Below, piece by piece: positions 26,208 through 34,671 of a stretch of 64,000 nucleotides of DNA; positions within the stretch are counted from its first letter, which is position 1, and each line of letters opens with the position of its first letter. The DNA is from Agrobacterium larrymoorei. GTDB lineage: Bacteria > Pseudomonadota > Alphaproteobacteria > Rhizobiales > Rhizobiaceae. The notes beneath the pieces are model-generated. The model saw only the letters and a program-made list of their open reading frames with translations, was not told where the DNA came from and did no database searches. A program made the translations under genes and the position numbers. The DNA is taken from the NCBI RefSeq assembly GCF_030819275.1, contig NZ_JAUTBL010000001.1, positions 620,001-684,000 on the forward strand. The letters run 5' to 3'.

Positions 26208-26229
26208 ACGCCGGGACAGTGCCCGGCGT
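26208..26229 (-). terminator. Terminator of the minCDE operon
   Basis: An 8-bp stem (ACGCCGGG with CCCGGCGT) and six-base loop lie 14 bases past the minE stop. On the minus strand the stem is followed by TTTTCTTT. Confidence 0.8.
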
Positions 26230-26242
26230 CATCTGAAGCTGT

Positions 26243-26503
26243 TTACGCTGCGCGGAGCGACGCGCTCAGCGGGATTTCGACATCGATTTCCAGAAGCGAC
26301 ATATGCTCGTCGCTGTCCATCTTCACATGGACCTTATCGCTATCGATCTGCACATGCTTGGCGATTGCCGCCAGGATTTCCTCACGCAGAATGACGACCA
26401 GATCCGAACCCTGATTGGTGCGCTCATGCGCAAGAAGGACCTGCAACCGTTCGCGTGCGACGGGTGCGGACTTCTGTTTGCGGAAAAGGTTGAAGATGCT
26501 CAT
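26243..26503 (-). CDS. minE: Cell division topological specificity factor MinE
   Basis: An 86-residue protein of normal MinE length. The N terminus ([21 protein letters not shown]) is the membrane-targeting and MinD-contacting region, and residues about 35-80 form the topological specificity domain. MinE stimulates the MinD ATPase and drives the oscillation that keeps MinC away from mid-cell. It overlaps the minD stop by four bases and is the last gene of minC-minD-minE. Confidence 0.95.
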   Translation of the reverse strand: MSIFNLFRKQKSAPVARERLQVLLAHERTNQGSDLVVILREEILAAIAKHVQIDSDKVHVKMDSDEHMSLLEIDVEIPLSASLRAA

Positions 26504-27312
26504 GCGGCCCTCCCGAAAATCTTGGCAAAGATGCCGCGCTTTTCGCCCGGAACGGAAACCGGAATGTCTTCACCCGACAGACGTCGTGCCGCATCGAAAT
26601 AGGCCATGGCCGGTGCCGACTTGGCGTCAGCGAGCGTGACCGGCGCACCGACGTTGGAAGCACGCAGCACGTCCATGCTTTCGGGAATGATGCCAATCAG
26701 CGGAATGGAAAGGATTTCCAGAACGTCATCGACCTTGAGCATGTCGCCACGCTCGGCACGTGCCGCATCGTAACGGGTGAGCAACAGATGCTTCTCCATC
26801 CGCTCGCCGCGTTCGGCCTTGATCGTCTTGGAATCGAGAAGGCCGATGATACGGTCGGAGTCGCGAACGGAAGACACTTCCGGATTGGTGACGACGACGG
26901 CGACATCCGCGTGGCGCATGGCAAGTGTCGCGCCGCGTTCGATGCCAGCCGGGCTGTCGCAGATCACCCAGTCAAAATGCTTCTTCAGTTCATTAATGAC
27001 CCACTCGACACCTTCCGGCGTCAGATTGTCCTTGTCGCGGGTTTGCGAGGCCGGCAGCAGGAACAGCGTTTCGAGACGCTTGTCGCGGATGAGAGCCTGC
27101 GTCAGCTTGGCATCGCCCTGGATGACATTGACCAGATCGTAGACCACGCGGCGTTCCGCACCCATGACCAGATCAAGGTTGCGAAGCCCGACGTCGAAAT
27201 CCACGACGACGACCTTTTCCTTGTTCTGGGCCAGCGCGGCGCCAAGTGCTGCGGTCGACGTCGTCTTTCCGACGCCTCCCTTGCCGGAGGTAACAACAAC
27301 TACCTTCCCCAT
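26500..27312 (-). CDS. minD: Septum-site determining ATPase MinD
   Basis: A 270-residue membrane-cycling ATPase of the ParA/MinD family. It has the deviant Walker [11 protein letters not shown] (residues 9-18, signature Lys 11), the [14 protein letters not shown] switch I region, the [11 protein letters not shown]alker B/switch II region and a basic amphipathic C terminus ([15 protein letters not shown]) that is the membrane-targeting helix. With ATP it dimerises on the membrane and recruits MinC. It lies 30 bases after minC and is coupled to minE. Confidence 0.96.
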   Translation of the reverse strand: MGKVVVVTSGKGGVGKTTSTAALGAALAQNKEKVVVVDFDVGLRNLDLVMGAERRVVYDLVNVIQGDAKLTQALIRDKRLETLFLLPASQTRDKDNLTPEGVEWVINELKKHFDWVICDSPAGIERGATLAMRHADVAVVVTNPEVSSVRDSDRIIGLLDSKTIKAERGERMEKHLLLTRYDAARAERGDMLKVDDVLEILSIPLIGIIPESMDVLRASNVGAPVTLADAKSAPAMAYFDAARRLSGEDIPVSVPGEKRGIFAKIFGRAA

Positions 27313-27342
27313 CCTGATCTCCTGTTTCCTGCCGCTTACGGC

Positions 27343-28074
27343 TTAATTGAGTTTGTCCGCCTTGATCGTATCGTTTTCCAGCCAGAGCTGGACGGCCTGC
27401 CCCCGAAGCTTCGGGTCGATATCTTCAGCGACCTTGTAAACACCGTCGATGGCGAGAAGCTCGGCTTCCAGCTTCTTGCAGAAGATGCGTGCCGAAGCGT
27501 TGCCCAGCGAGCCCGCCATGGCGCGTCCGCGCAGCGCACCGTAAATATGGATCGAGCCGCCGGCGATCACTTCTGCGCCGGAGGCGACCGAACCGACGAT
27601 CGTCACATCCCCTTCCGGGAAAATGATCGACTGGCCCGAGCGCACCGGCTCGCTGATCATCAGCGACTGCACGACGCTGCGGATTTCGCTCACCGGGGCT
27701 CTTTGCTCCGCCGGGGCTTCCACCTCGGCGAGCGCCACCGGCTCCACCTCAACATCGGAGGCCGGCTTGCCGCCTTTGAGTGCGGGCGGCATTCCGGTTT
27801 CGATCATCGAAGGGCGTGCGCCTTCAATGCCCATGATCGCAACGTTGCGATGGTAAAGCTCGGCAAGCAGGGACTTCAAACCTGCCTTATCGAGCTTCAG
27901 GTCCGCCACATCCAGCACCACCGGACGTGACAGAAAGAACCCGGCAGAGCGCGCTGCCAGATCGTCCAGCCGCTCCAGCCAGACATCCAGCGGCGACTCG
28001 GGAGAAAGAACGACCGCCAGAAATGAGCGGCCCTTGATACGGATCGAACGCGAGTCTGTTAGCACTTTGGTCAT
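27343..28074 (-). CDS. minC: Septum-site determining protein MinC
   Basis: A 243-residue inhibitor of FtsZ assembly. The N-terminal FtsZ-binding domain (about 1-105) includes RIKGRSFLAVVL and the LDVADLKL strand; a proline- and glutamate-rich linker follows; the C-terminal beta-helix (about 135-235), with IIFPEGDVTIVGSVASGAEVIAGG and IHIYGALRGRAMAG, dimerises and binds MinD. It is the first gene of the operon and a perfect TTAA-N7-TTAA box lies 43 bases upstream, suggesting direct control by the cell-cycle regulator CtrA. The ribosome site is weak. Confidence 0.94.
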   Translation of the reverse strand: MTKVLTDSRSIRIKGRSFLAVVLSPESPLDVWLERLDDLAARSAGFFLSRPVVLDVADLKLDKAGLKSLLAELYHRNVAIMGIEGARPSMIETGMPPALKGGKPASDVEVEPVALAEVEAPAEQRAPVSEIRSVVQSLMISEPVRSGQSIIFPEGDVTIVGSVASGAEVIAGGSIHIYGALRGRAMAGSLGNASARIFCKKLEAELLAIDGVYKVAEDIDPKLRGQAVQLWLENDTIKADKLN

Positions 28075-28116
28075 CTTGGTAAAGAAATCGTTGATAGAGA
28101 GGTAGCGGTGATTTGG

Positions 28117-28131
28117 TTAACAAATGGTTAA
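28117..28131 (-). promoter_or_regulatory. CtrA-type box upstream of minCDE
   Basis: TTAA-CAAATGG-TTAA is a perfect TTAA-N7-TTAA site, extended as two direct copies of GGTTAAC. It lies 43 bases upstream of minC and about 150 bases upstream of the divergent TIGR02587 gene. CtrA control of the Min system is documented in Sinorhizobium, which supports the reading; the motif itself is what I see. Confidence 0.75.
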
Positions 28132-28282
28132 CGCGGACCTTTCGCTCCTGCTAAAATTAACTTCGGCACCCCCTTGACCGAGTGCCCGACTGAGTCGCTC
28201 GACCGTCGTCAGAACATCCTCTTCTACGCCTGCTGGAACCGGCCATAATTCAGACGGTTATAAGCTCATCCGGGGGAAGAAG

Positions 28283-29134
28283 ATGGCTGAGAGCGCGACG
28301 CAAAATTCATCGAAGGAAACCGAGTTTCTGACCGGGCTCGCGCGCGGCGTCGGTGGCGCGCTTCTCTTTGCGCTTCCGATGTTCATGACGATGGAGATGT
28401 GGTTCCTCGGCTTCTACATGTCGCATGAAAAGCTGCTTCTTCTCTGCGTCCTCAACATTCCGCTGCTGGTCGTCCTGGCAAAGCGCGTGGGATTTGAAAA
28501 AACCTCGTCATGGTTCGAAGCGATCCGTGATGCGGTGACGGCTTACGGCCTGGCGATCATCGTCAGCGCTGCAATTCTTGCGCTCTTCGGGGTGATCAAC
28601 GACCAGGTGACGACCAGCACGACGGTGGCAAAGATCGCAATCCAGGCGGTGCCCGCCAGCATCGGCGCGCTTCTCGGGCGCAGCCAGCTTGGCATGCATT
28701 CTGAAGACGATGATGAGGAAGACGACGACGCCGAGACAGAAACGAGCTACTTCATTGAACTGTTCATGATGTTGGTGGGCGCCCTTTTCCTAGCGCTCAA
28801 TGTCGCCCCGACAGAGGAGATGATCCTCATCGCCTACAAGATCACACCCTATCAGACACTCATCACTGTGCTGCTGTCGCTCACGCTCATGCATGGTTTC
28901 GTCTATGCCCTGCACTTCAAGGGCGGGCACGGCCGATCGGAAGACAGCGCCTGGTGGCACACCTTCATCCGCTTCACCATCCCGGGTTATGTCATCGCAC
29001 TTGGCATCAGCCTCTACTGCCTGTGGAGCTTCGAGCGGCTCACGGGAACATCCTTGTCAGAGTTTGCCGCAGCCGTGGTCATCTTGGGCTTTCCCGCGGC
29101 GATCGGCGCCGCTTCCGCCCGCCTCGTATTATGA
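28283..29134 (+). CDS. TIGR02587-family integral membrane protein
   Basis: A 283-residue polytopic membrane protein that I recognise as the TIGR02587 family; no function is established. Seven or so hydrophobic segments can be read (near 24-44, 52-68, 84-106, 115-130, 155-175, 190-210 and 235-280). Between two of them lies a striking acidic loop, residues about 138-153, dominated by Asp and Glu. The ATG has a GGGGGAAGAAG site. It is followed seven bases later by a TIGR02588 gene; the two families are known as a pair, so the products probably form a complex in the inner membrane. Confidence 0.82.
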   Translation: MAESATQNSSKETEFLTGLARGVGGALLFALPMFMTMEMWFLGFYMSHEKLLLLCVLNIPLLVVLAKRVGFEKTSSWFEAIRDAVTAYGLAIIVSAAILALFGVINDQVTTSTTVAKIAIQAVPASIGALLGRSQLGMHSEDDDEEDDDAETETSYFIELFMMLVGALFLALNVAPTEEMILIAYKITPYQTLITVLLSLTLMHGFVYALHFKGGHGRSEDSAWWHTFIRFTIPGYVIALGISLYCLWSFERLTGTSLSEFAAAVVILGFPAAIGAASARLVL

Positions 29135-29141
29135 GAACGCC

Positions 29142-29552
29142 ATGACCAAATCCTCCGTAGACGGCCATATCGAAACCTCATCGCCCCACTGGATCGAATG
29201 GGTCACCGGCATCGTCTCGTCGTTGCTCGTGATGGCACTGCTCGGATGGATCTCATGGGACATCTATCGCTATGACGACGCCAAGCCGGATTTCGAGCTC
29301 TCCGTCATCTCGACAGATCCTGTCGGCAGCGGCTTCAGGGTGAATTTCGCCATCCACAATGTCAGCCAGACGACGGCCGCAACGGTGCATGTGGTCGGCA
29401 CGTTGCGCAGCGTAGACGGCGCGACGGATACAGCCGATGTGACCTTCGATTATGTTGCAGCCGAATCCCACGACAACGGCACCCTCTTCTTCAAGAGCGA
29501 CCCGCAGGCAGGCGCATTGGAACTGCATGTAGCCGGCTTTACCGATCCTTGA
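29142..29552 (+). CDS. TIGR02588-family membrane-anchored protein
   Basis: A 136-residue protein with one membrane segment (about 20-42, after HWIEWVTGI) and a periplasmic beta-rich domain of about 90 residues that reads like an immunoglobulin-type fold (FELSVISTDP, GFRVNFAIHNVS, ADVTFDYV). This matches TIGR02588, the usual partner of TIGR02587. Function is unknown. The ATG at 29142 is seven bases after the partner stop; an upstream frame to 28893 runs through the partner gene and is a shadow. Its stop is only three bases from the stop of the convergent ABC ATPase. Confidence 0.8.
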   Translation: MTKSSVDGHIETSSPHWIEWVTGIVSSLLVMALLGWISWDIYRYDDAKPDFELSVISTDPVGSGFRVNFAIHNVSQTTAATVHVVGTLRSVDGATDTADVTFDYVAAESHDNGTLFFKSDPQAGALELHVAGFTDP

Positions 29553-29555
29553 GGA

Positions 29556-30632
29556 TCAAAGTCGTTTGTCGGTCTCATCGTCGAAGAGATGCAGCGACGC
29601 GGGATCGATGATGAAACCGACCAAGTCACCAGCTTTCACATTGCTTCTTCCCTGAAGCGCGACGGTCATTTCCGGCTGGGTTGCGGTGGTGACGGAGGTC
29701 GCAGAGCCTGTCGTTTCCACGATCCCGACCGGCAGGGTGATGGTCGATGAGCCGGGCGGTGCAAGCGTGATGTGCTCCGGCCGGATGCCCACGGTCACGC
29801 GTGCGCCCGGCGTGAAGGCAACCGGCGACAGGATTGTCTGAGGTTCCGATGTGCCGCCGAAATTCAAAACAAGTGTTCGTCCATCCTCCGAAGCGACAGC
29901 CGGCACGAAGTTCATCGCCGGAGAGCCGATGAAGCCAGCGACGAAGCGGTTGACCGGCCGGTCGTAGAGTTCAAGCGGCGCTCCCTGCTGTTCGATCACA
30001 CCGGCGCGCATGACGACGACATGATCGGCCATGGTCATGGCTTCGATCTGGTCATGCGTGACATACACTGAGGTCGCGCCGAGACTGTTGTGCAATTTGC
30101 GGATTTCGGCCCGCATATGAACGCGAAGTGCTGCATCGAGATTGGATAGTGGCTCATCGAACAGGAACGCCTTGGGATTGCGGATGATGGCACGACCCAT
30201 CGCAACACGCTGGCGCTGACCGCCGGAGAGCTCGCGCGGATAGCGGTTCAGAAGCGCGGTGAGGCCAGTGATCTGGGCAATCTCTTCCGCCTTGCGACGT
30301 GCCTCGAGCTTTGACACGCCCTTCAGCCGCAAAGAATAGGTGAGGTTCTTCTCCACCGTCATATGCGGATAAAGCGCGTAGGATTGGAACACCATGGCGA
30401 TATCGCGCATGCGCGGCGGCTGGCGGGTGATGTCCTCGCCTTCGATGCGGATCGCGCCGCTGGTGATTGTCTCCAGCCCGGCAAGGGTGCGCAGCAAGGT
30501 CGACTTGCCACAGCCGGACGGCCCGACAAGCGCCACGAACTGGCCTTTTGGGATGGCGATATCGATGCCGCGCAGCGCATGGTAGGCGCCGTAATGTTTC
30601 TGGATGCCGGACAGTTCGATCTGCAATGTCAT
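29556..30632 (-). CDS. CUT1 sugar ABC transporter ATP-binding protein (UgpC/MalK type), operon A
   Basis: A 358-residue ABC ATPase. Walker A is GPSGCGKST (about 36-44), the Q-loop FQSYALYPHM, the signature LSGGQRQRVAMGR, Walker B AFLFDEPLSNLDA and the switch His in VTHDQIEAM. The C-terminal regulatory OB-fold domain (about 235-350) with GIRPEHITL is that of MalK/UgpC. It powers the two permeases encoded just upstream and overlaps the second permease by four bases. It is the last gene of operon A. Confidence 0.93.
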   Translation of the reverse strand: MTLQIELSGIQKHYGAYHALRGIDIAIPKGQFVALVGPSGCGKSTLLRTLAGLETITSGAIRIEGEDITRQPPRMRDIAMVFQSYALYPHMTVEKNLTYSLRLKGVSKLEARRKAEEIAQITGLTALLNRYPRELSGGQRQRVAMGRAIIRNPKAFLFDEPLSNLDAALRVHMRAEIRKLHNSLGATSVYVTHDQIEAMTMADHVVVMRAGVIEQQGAPLELYDRPVNRFVAGFIGSPAMNFVPAVASEDGRTLVLNFGGTSEPQTILSPVAFTPGARVTVGIRPEHITLAPPGSSTITLPVGIVETTGSATSVTTATQPEMTVALQGRSNVKAGDLVGFIIDPASLHLFDDETDKRL

Positions 30633-31459
30633 TTGAGCGCTCCGGATGTCAGACCGCTGACGATGCGGCGCTGAAGCAGGACGAAGATGATGAGAATGGG
30701 CGTTACATAGATCGCCGCGAAGGTCATGATGCCGGTCCAGTCGGAGGCGTTCGGCCCGACGAAGAACTGCAGGCCGACAGTCGCAGGCTGGAAGGCTCTG
30801 TCGGTGATGAGCGAGCGCGAATAGACATATTCGCCCAGCGACTGGAGAAAGATGAGGATCGCCGAAACCAGAATGCCATTGCGGGCAAGCGGCACCGAGA
30901 TGCGAAGGAATGCGCCGATGCGGCTGTTGCCATCCACCAGCGCCGCCTCTTCAAGCTCGCGCGGCACCTGGGTAAAGGCTGCCCGCACCAGAACGATATA
31001 GAGCGGCAGCTTGTTGGCAGCCGTTGCCAGGATGACGCCAGTGCGCGGCCATGACAGCAGGCCAAGCTGACTGAAAGCGACGAAGATCGGCGTCACCATC
31101 AGGGATGGCGGCAGGACCTGCAGCATCAGAACGAGGAAGAGTGCCAGATCCATCCAGACCGAGCGGACACGCGCCAGAGCGTAGGCGCAACCCGTGCCGA
31201 AGAGCACGACAAGCGAGACCGTACCGAAGGCGATGACCAGCGAGTTCTGGATAAAGGTATCCATGCCCATGTCGTTCCAGACACGGGTAACCTTCAACTC
31301 GGGATGATGCGGCCAGAGTGTCGGCGGGTTGGCGAAGGTCTCGGTGTTAGTCTTCAGCGCGGTGACATACATCCAGTAGAGCGGGAAGAGGTAGATCGCG
31401 ACGATAGCGACGGCGATGGCCAGCAGGAGCCAGCGTTTCCAGGGGGTGCTAGACAACAT
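30629..31459 (-). CDS. Sugar ABC transporter permease (MalG type), operon A
   Basis: A 276-residue inner-membrane permease with about six hydrophobic segments and the EAA loop near residues 180-200 (ELEEAALVDGNSRIGAFLRI) that contacts the ATPase. It is the MalG/LacG-type half of the channel. The ATG at 31459 is chosen over 31483 because a GAGG site lies eight bases upstream and the first membrane segment then begins at residue 9; it overlaps the first permease by 11 bases. Confidence 0.9.
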   Translation of the reverse strand: MLSSTPWKRWLLLAIAVAIVAIYLFPLYWMYVTALKTNTETFANPPTLWPHHPELKVTRVWNDMGMDTFIQNSLVIAFGTVSLVVLFGTGCAYALARVRSVWMDLALFLVLMLQVLPPSLMVTPIFVAFSQLGLLSWPRTGVILATAANKLPLYIVLVRAAFTQVPRELEEAALVDGNSRIGAFLRISVPLARNGILVSAILIFLQSLGEYVYSRSLITDRAFQPATVGLQFFVGPNASDWTGIMTFAAIYVTPILIIFVLLQRRIVSGLTSGALK

Positions 31460-32348
31460 GTTCGTGCCTCGTCGAGCGGACATAAGCGGTGGCGACGACG
31501 ATGACCAGAAGGGTCATCACGACGGAGACGACCGATCCATGGCCGATGCGGTATTCGCGGAAGGCAAGCTCCCAGGACCAATATTGCAGCACGTTGGAGG
31601 CATTCGACGGACCGCCTTGTGTCAGGGCCGCAAAGAGGTCGAACTGCTGCAGGGTGAAAATGATGCCAAGCGAAATGACGGCACCGAGTTGCGCCCGCAT
31701 CATCGGCAGGGTGATGGTGAAGAAGCGCTGCAAGCGCGTTGCTCCATCCAGTTCCGCTGCCTCGTAAACGTCATCGGGGATAGAGGCGAGACCGACGGAC
31801 AACAGGATCATGTTGAAGGGAACGCCGAGCCAGATATTGGCGATGATAACGGAGTAGATCGAGATCGACGGATCGGAAAGCCAGAAGATCTTCTGCTGGG
31901 TGAGGCCCACCGATTGCAGGAGCCAGTTCAACACACCGAAGTCACCGGCGAGAATCCAGCCCCAGATGGCACCGACCACAAGCCCTGGCATGATCCAGCC
32001 CGCGAGAAACAGTCCGCGCAGCCAGGAGGCACCGGGAAAATCAAGCCGGAAGAACAAGGCAAGAGCCAGCCCGATCCCAAGCTGGAAGATCACCGACAGG
32101 AAGACGAAGAGGAAGGTGTTGCGCACGATCGGCATGAATAGCGGATCGTCGATGATCTCGCGGTAATTATCGAGACCGGCAAACGGGCGGTCGAAGGTGG
32201 CGATGGTAAAAAGATCGACGCTCTGGAACGAGATCACCAGATTGTAGATCAACGGGAAGGCCGAAAAGGTAACGAGGTAGGCAAGCGCGAACAGAACCAG
32301 CGCGCTGTCAAACCCACCGCCATCGCGGAAAACTCTGAAACGGAGCAT
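31449..32348 (-). CDS. Sugar ABC transporter permease (MalF type), operon A
   Basis: A 299-residue permease with six predicted membrane segments and an EAA loop near residue 195 (DVYEAAELDGATRLQRFFTI). It is the MalF/LacF-type half of the channel. The ATG at 32348 follows a strong GGGAGG site and removes a 12-residue N-terminal extension in the longer frame. A hairpin lies between this gene and the binding-protein gene upstream, probably lowering permease expression relative to the binding protein. Confidence 0.9.
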   Translation of the reverse strand: MLRFRVFRDGGGFDSALVLFALAYLVTFSAFPLIYNLVISFQSVDLFTIATFDRPFAGLDNYREIIDDPLFMPIVRNTFLFVFLSVIFQLGIGLALALFFRLDFPGASWLRGLFLAGWIMPGLVVGAIWGWILAGDFGVLNWLLQSVGLTQQKIFWLSDPSISIYSVIIANIWLGVPFNMILLSVGLASIPDDVYEAAELDGATRLQRFFTITLPMMRAQLGAVISLGIIFTLQQFDLFAALTQGGPSNASNVLQYWSWELAFREYRIGHGSVVSVVMTLLVIVVATAYVRSTRHEHVV

Positions 32349-32416
32349 TTCGCCTCCCGACATCTCACATCCGCATTCCAGCAAAGCGGACCATGCGCTT
32401 AATCAGTTTGAAAACT

Positions 32417-32444
32417 GGCTGCGGACCTCAACGCGCCCGCAGCC
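32417..32444 (-). terminator. Attenuating hairpin between binding-protein and permease genes, operon A
   Basis: An 8-bp stem (GGCTGCGG with CCGCAGCC) with a 12-base loop lies 29 bases after the binding-protein stop and is followed on the minus strand by AGTTTTC. It is probably a partial terminator or 3'-protecting element. Confidence 0.5.
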
Positions 32445-32472
32445 TCTTGATCAAAGGACCAGATCAACCAGC

Positions 32473-33678
32473 TTACTTGAGGATCTTGTCGATCGACTTC
32501 TGCGCTGTCGTCAGCGCATTTTCCGCTGTGGCTTGGCCGGTCAAAGTCGTCTGGATCGCGGTTTGAATGGCCTTTGAAATCTTCGACCAGTCGGGGCTTG
32601 GGCCGCGATTGCGCGCAAACTTCATCGACTCCTCGAACACCTTATAGGCTTGCGGATACTTGGGATCGTCGACCTTGACCGGATAGGCAGGAACATAGCC
32701 GAACTCGTTCCAGACGCGCGGCATCTGCTCATACATATATTCGATGAACTTGAACGCCTCCTTCGGATGCTTGGAGTTGGCAACGATGACGTTGTCGCCT
32801 TCACCCAAAGCGGAAGCATGTGGAGCGCCTTCCTTCGGAACCGGCAGGATCGCAACACGGTAATCGAATTTCGCATCCTGGCTCATGCGCGGCAGTTCCC
32901 ATGGGCCGGAAATGCTCATGGCGGCGTTGCCTGCATTGAAGGTGCCCGTCGAATCCCACTGGCCACGGATCAGCGTGTCCTTCGAGGCAAGCCCCTCATC
33001 GATGAACTTCTTCCAGAGTGTGAGCGCTTCCACACCGCCCGGAACATTGACCTTGTTGTAATCACCGCCTGCCATCTGCAGCCATGGGAGGAACTGAAAG
33101 GTACCTTCCTCGGTCGCTGCGGCGGAGAAGGCCAAGCCATAAACGCCCTTATCAGGTTGCGTCAGCTTCTTGGCGGCATCATAAAGCTCGTTCCATGTCT
33201 GCGGCGGCTTGTCCGGATCGAGCCCTGCGGCCTTGTACATGTCGGCATTGTAGTAGAGCGCGATGGTGTTTGCCCCGCGCGGAATGCCGTAGACGCCGTC
33301 CTTGTAGGTCACGGAGGCGAGCGGGCCAGGCAGGATCTGATCGAGCTTGATCACCGAGCTTTTGTCGATCATCGGCTTCATGTCGAGCAGCAGCTTGCGC
33401 GATGCAAAGAGCGCGACATCCGGGTTGTCGATATAGGTGACGTCCGGCGCTTCGCCTGTCGCCATGGCCTTGGCCAACTCGTTGACCATGTCCGGAAACT
33501 GGACCGATCGGACATTGACCTTGATGTCCGGGTTCTTGGCGGAAAATTCCTCCGCCATCTTGTAATGATATTCGCCCGGTCGATCGACGGTCCAGAGATT
33601 GATCTGAACCTGCTCGGCCCATGCGGGCGTCGACAATGCGGCAAGTGCAACTGCACCCATTAGCTTTGCAATAGTCAT
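32473..33678 (-). CDS. Sugar ABC transporter substrate-binding protein (CUT1), operon A
   Basis: A 401-residue periplasmic family-1 extracellular solute-binding protein. The signal peptide MTIAKLMGAVALAALSTPAWA is followed by the mature start EQVQINLWT; the early FSAKNPDIKVNVRSVQFPDM and the mid YKDGVYGIPRGANTIALYYN strands are typical of CUT1 binding proteins. The sugar cannot be read from sequence; the linked isomerase and dehydrogenase suggest it is oxidised or epimerised after uptake. The ATG at 33678 has an AGGAGG site; the longer frame adds 27 residues that are not signal-like. Confidence 0.9.
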   Translation of the reverse strand: MTIAKLMGAVALAALSTPAWAEQVQINLWTVDRPGEYHYKMAEEFSAKNPDIKVNVRSVQFPDMVNELAKAMATGEAPDVTYIDNPDVALFASRKLLLDMKPMIDKSSVIKLDQILPGPLASVTYKDGVYGIPRGANTIALYYNADMYKAAGLDPDKPPQTWNELYDAAKKLTQPDKGVYGLAFSAAATEEGTFQFLPWLQMAGGDYNKVNVPGGVEALTLWKKFIDEGLASKDTLIRGQWDSTGTFNAGNAAMSISGPWELPRMSQDAKFDYRVAILPVPKEGAPHASALGEGDNVIVANSKHPKEAFKFIEYMYEQMPRVWNEFGYVPAYPVKVDDPKYPQAYKVFEESMKFARNRGPSPDWSKISKAIQTAIQTTLTGQATAENALTTAQKSIDKILK

Positions 33679-33730
33679 GATACTCCTCCTTTGATCATGA
33701 TTGCGATGCCGGTTCCCCCCGGCTTGAGTC

Positions 33731-34663
33731 TTACAAAAGCGACGGGTCGCCGCCTCCATATTCTGCGGCGAGATCGACGAAGGACCCTCCCCGGCTGTGC
33801 TTCAGATAGTTGAGCGCATGAACCTGCCCGGTCATTTCCAGCTGATCGCGATAGACCGGATCGTGCCAGCCTTCGATATCGATGGAGCCGGACCAGCCGG
33901 CCAGCCGAAGCTCGGAAATGATGTCGGTCCAATTGCTGTCGCCAAAGCCCGGCGTGCGCATGAAGACGAAGGGGTGCTTGCCAAAGATACCGTGCTCCTT
34001 GACCACATCCCAACGGATGGTCGCGTCCTTGCCGTGGACGTGGAAAATCTTGTGCGCCCATTTGCGGATCTGCGGCAGCGGGTCGATCAGGTAGACCATC
34101 TGGTGGCAGGGCTCCCACTCCAGACCGATATTATCATCCGGCGTCTCGTTGAACATCAGTTCCCAGGCATCCGGATTGTGAGCAATGTTCCAGTCACCCG
34201 TTTGCCAGTTGCCGTCCATGGCGCAGTTTTCAAAGGCAATCTTCACACCCTTGTCGGCAGCACGCTTCGCCAGCTCGCTCCATATTTCCCTGTAGCGTGG
34301 AAGGCTGTCCGGCAAAGGCTTGCCGCGGACGCGGCCGGTGAAGCCTGCCACGCAGGTTGCGCCGAAATGATGGGCGTTGTCGATGCAGTCCTTCCAGCCT
34401 TGAAGGGTCTGGAGGTCCATCTCCGTCTCTTCCAGCGGATTGCCGAACATGCCGAGCGTCGAAATGGTGATGTCGCGGTCGCCGATGGCTTCGACGCAGC
34501 GCTTGCCAAGCTCCGCAAGGTCCTGGCCATTGGTCGTCTGCCAGAAAAACGGTTCAAAGCTCTCGAATCCAAGGTCGCCAATTTCCGAGATTCGTTCGGC
34601 GGCGTCCCCTTTTGTGGCACTGACCATGGTGCCGATGCGGACGGATTTTGCTGGATCGCTCAT
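33731..34663 (-). CDS. Xylose-isomerase-like TIM barrel (sugar isomerase/epimerase family)
   Basis: A 310-residue protein of the AP-endonuclease-2/xylose-isomerase-like TIM barrel family. Metal-ligand candidates are in VKIAFENCAMD (Glu), IGLEWEPCHQ (Glu and His), FHVHGKDATI (His) and SIDIEGWHDP (Glu). Such enzymes interconvert keto and aldo sugars, epimerise them, or dehydrate inososes. Paired with a Gfo/Idh/MocA dehydrogenase it probably acts on the oxidised product of the imported sugar or polyol. It starts at ATG 34663 with a GAGG site, ten bases after the upstream dehydrogenase stop. Confidence 0.82.
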   Translation of the reverse strand: MSDPAKSVRIGTMVSATKGDAAERISEIGDLGFESFEPFFWQTTNGQDLAELGKRCVEAIGDRDITISTLGMFGNPLEETEMDLQTLQGWKDCIDNAHHFGATCVAGFTGRVRGKPLPDSLPRYREIWSELAKRAADKGVKIAFENCAMDGNWQTGDWNIAHNPDAWELMFNETPDDNIGLEWEPCHQMVYLIDPLPQIRKWAHKIFHVHGKDATIRWDVVKEHGIFGKHPFVFMRTPGFGDSNWTDIISELRLAGWSGSIDIEGWHDPVYRDQLEMTGQVHALNYLKHSRGGSFVDLAAEYGGGDPSLL

Positions 34664-34671
34664 ATTAGACC

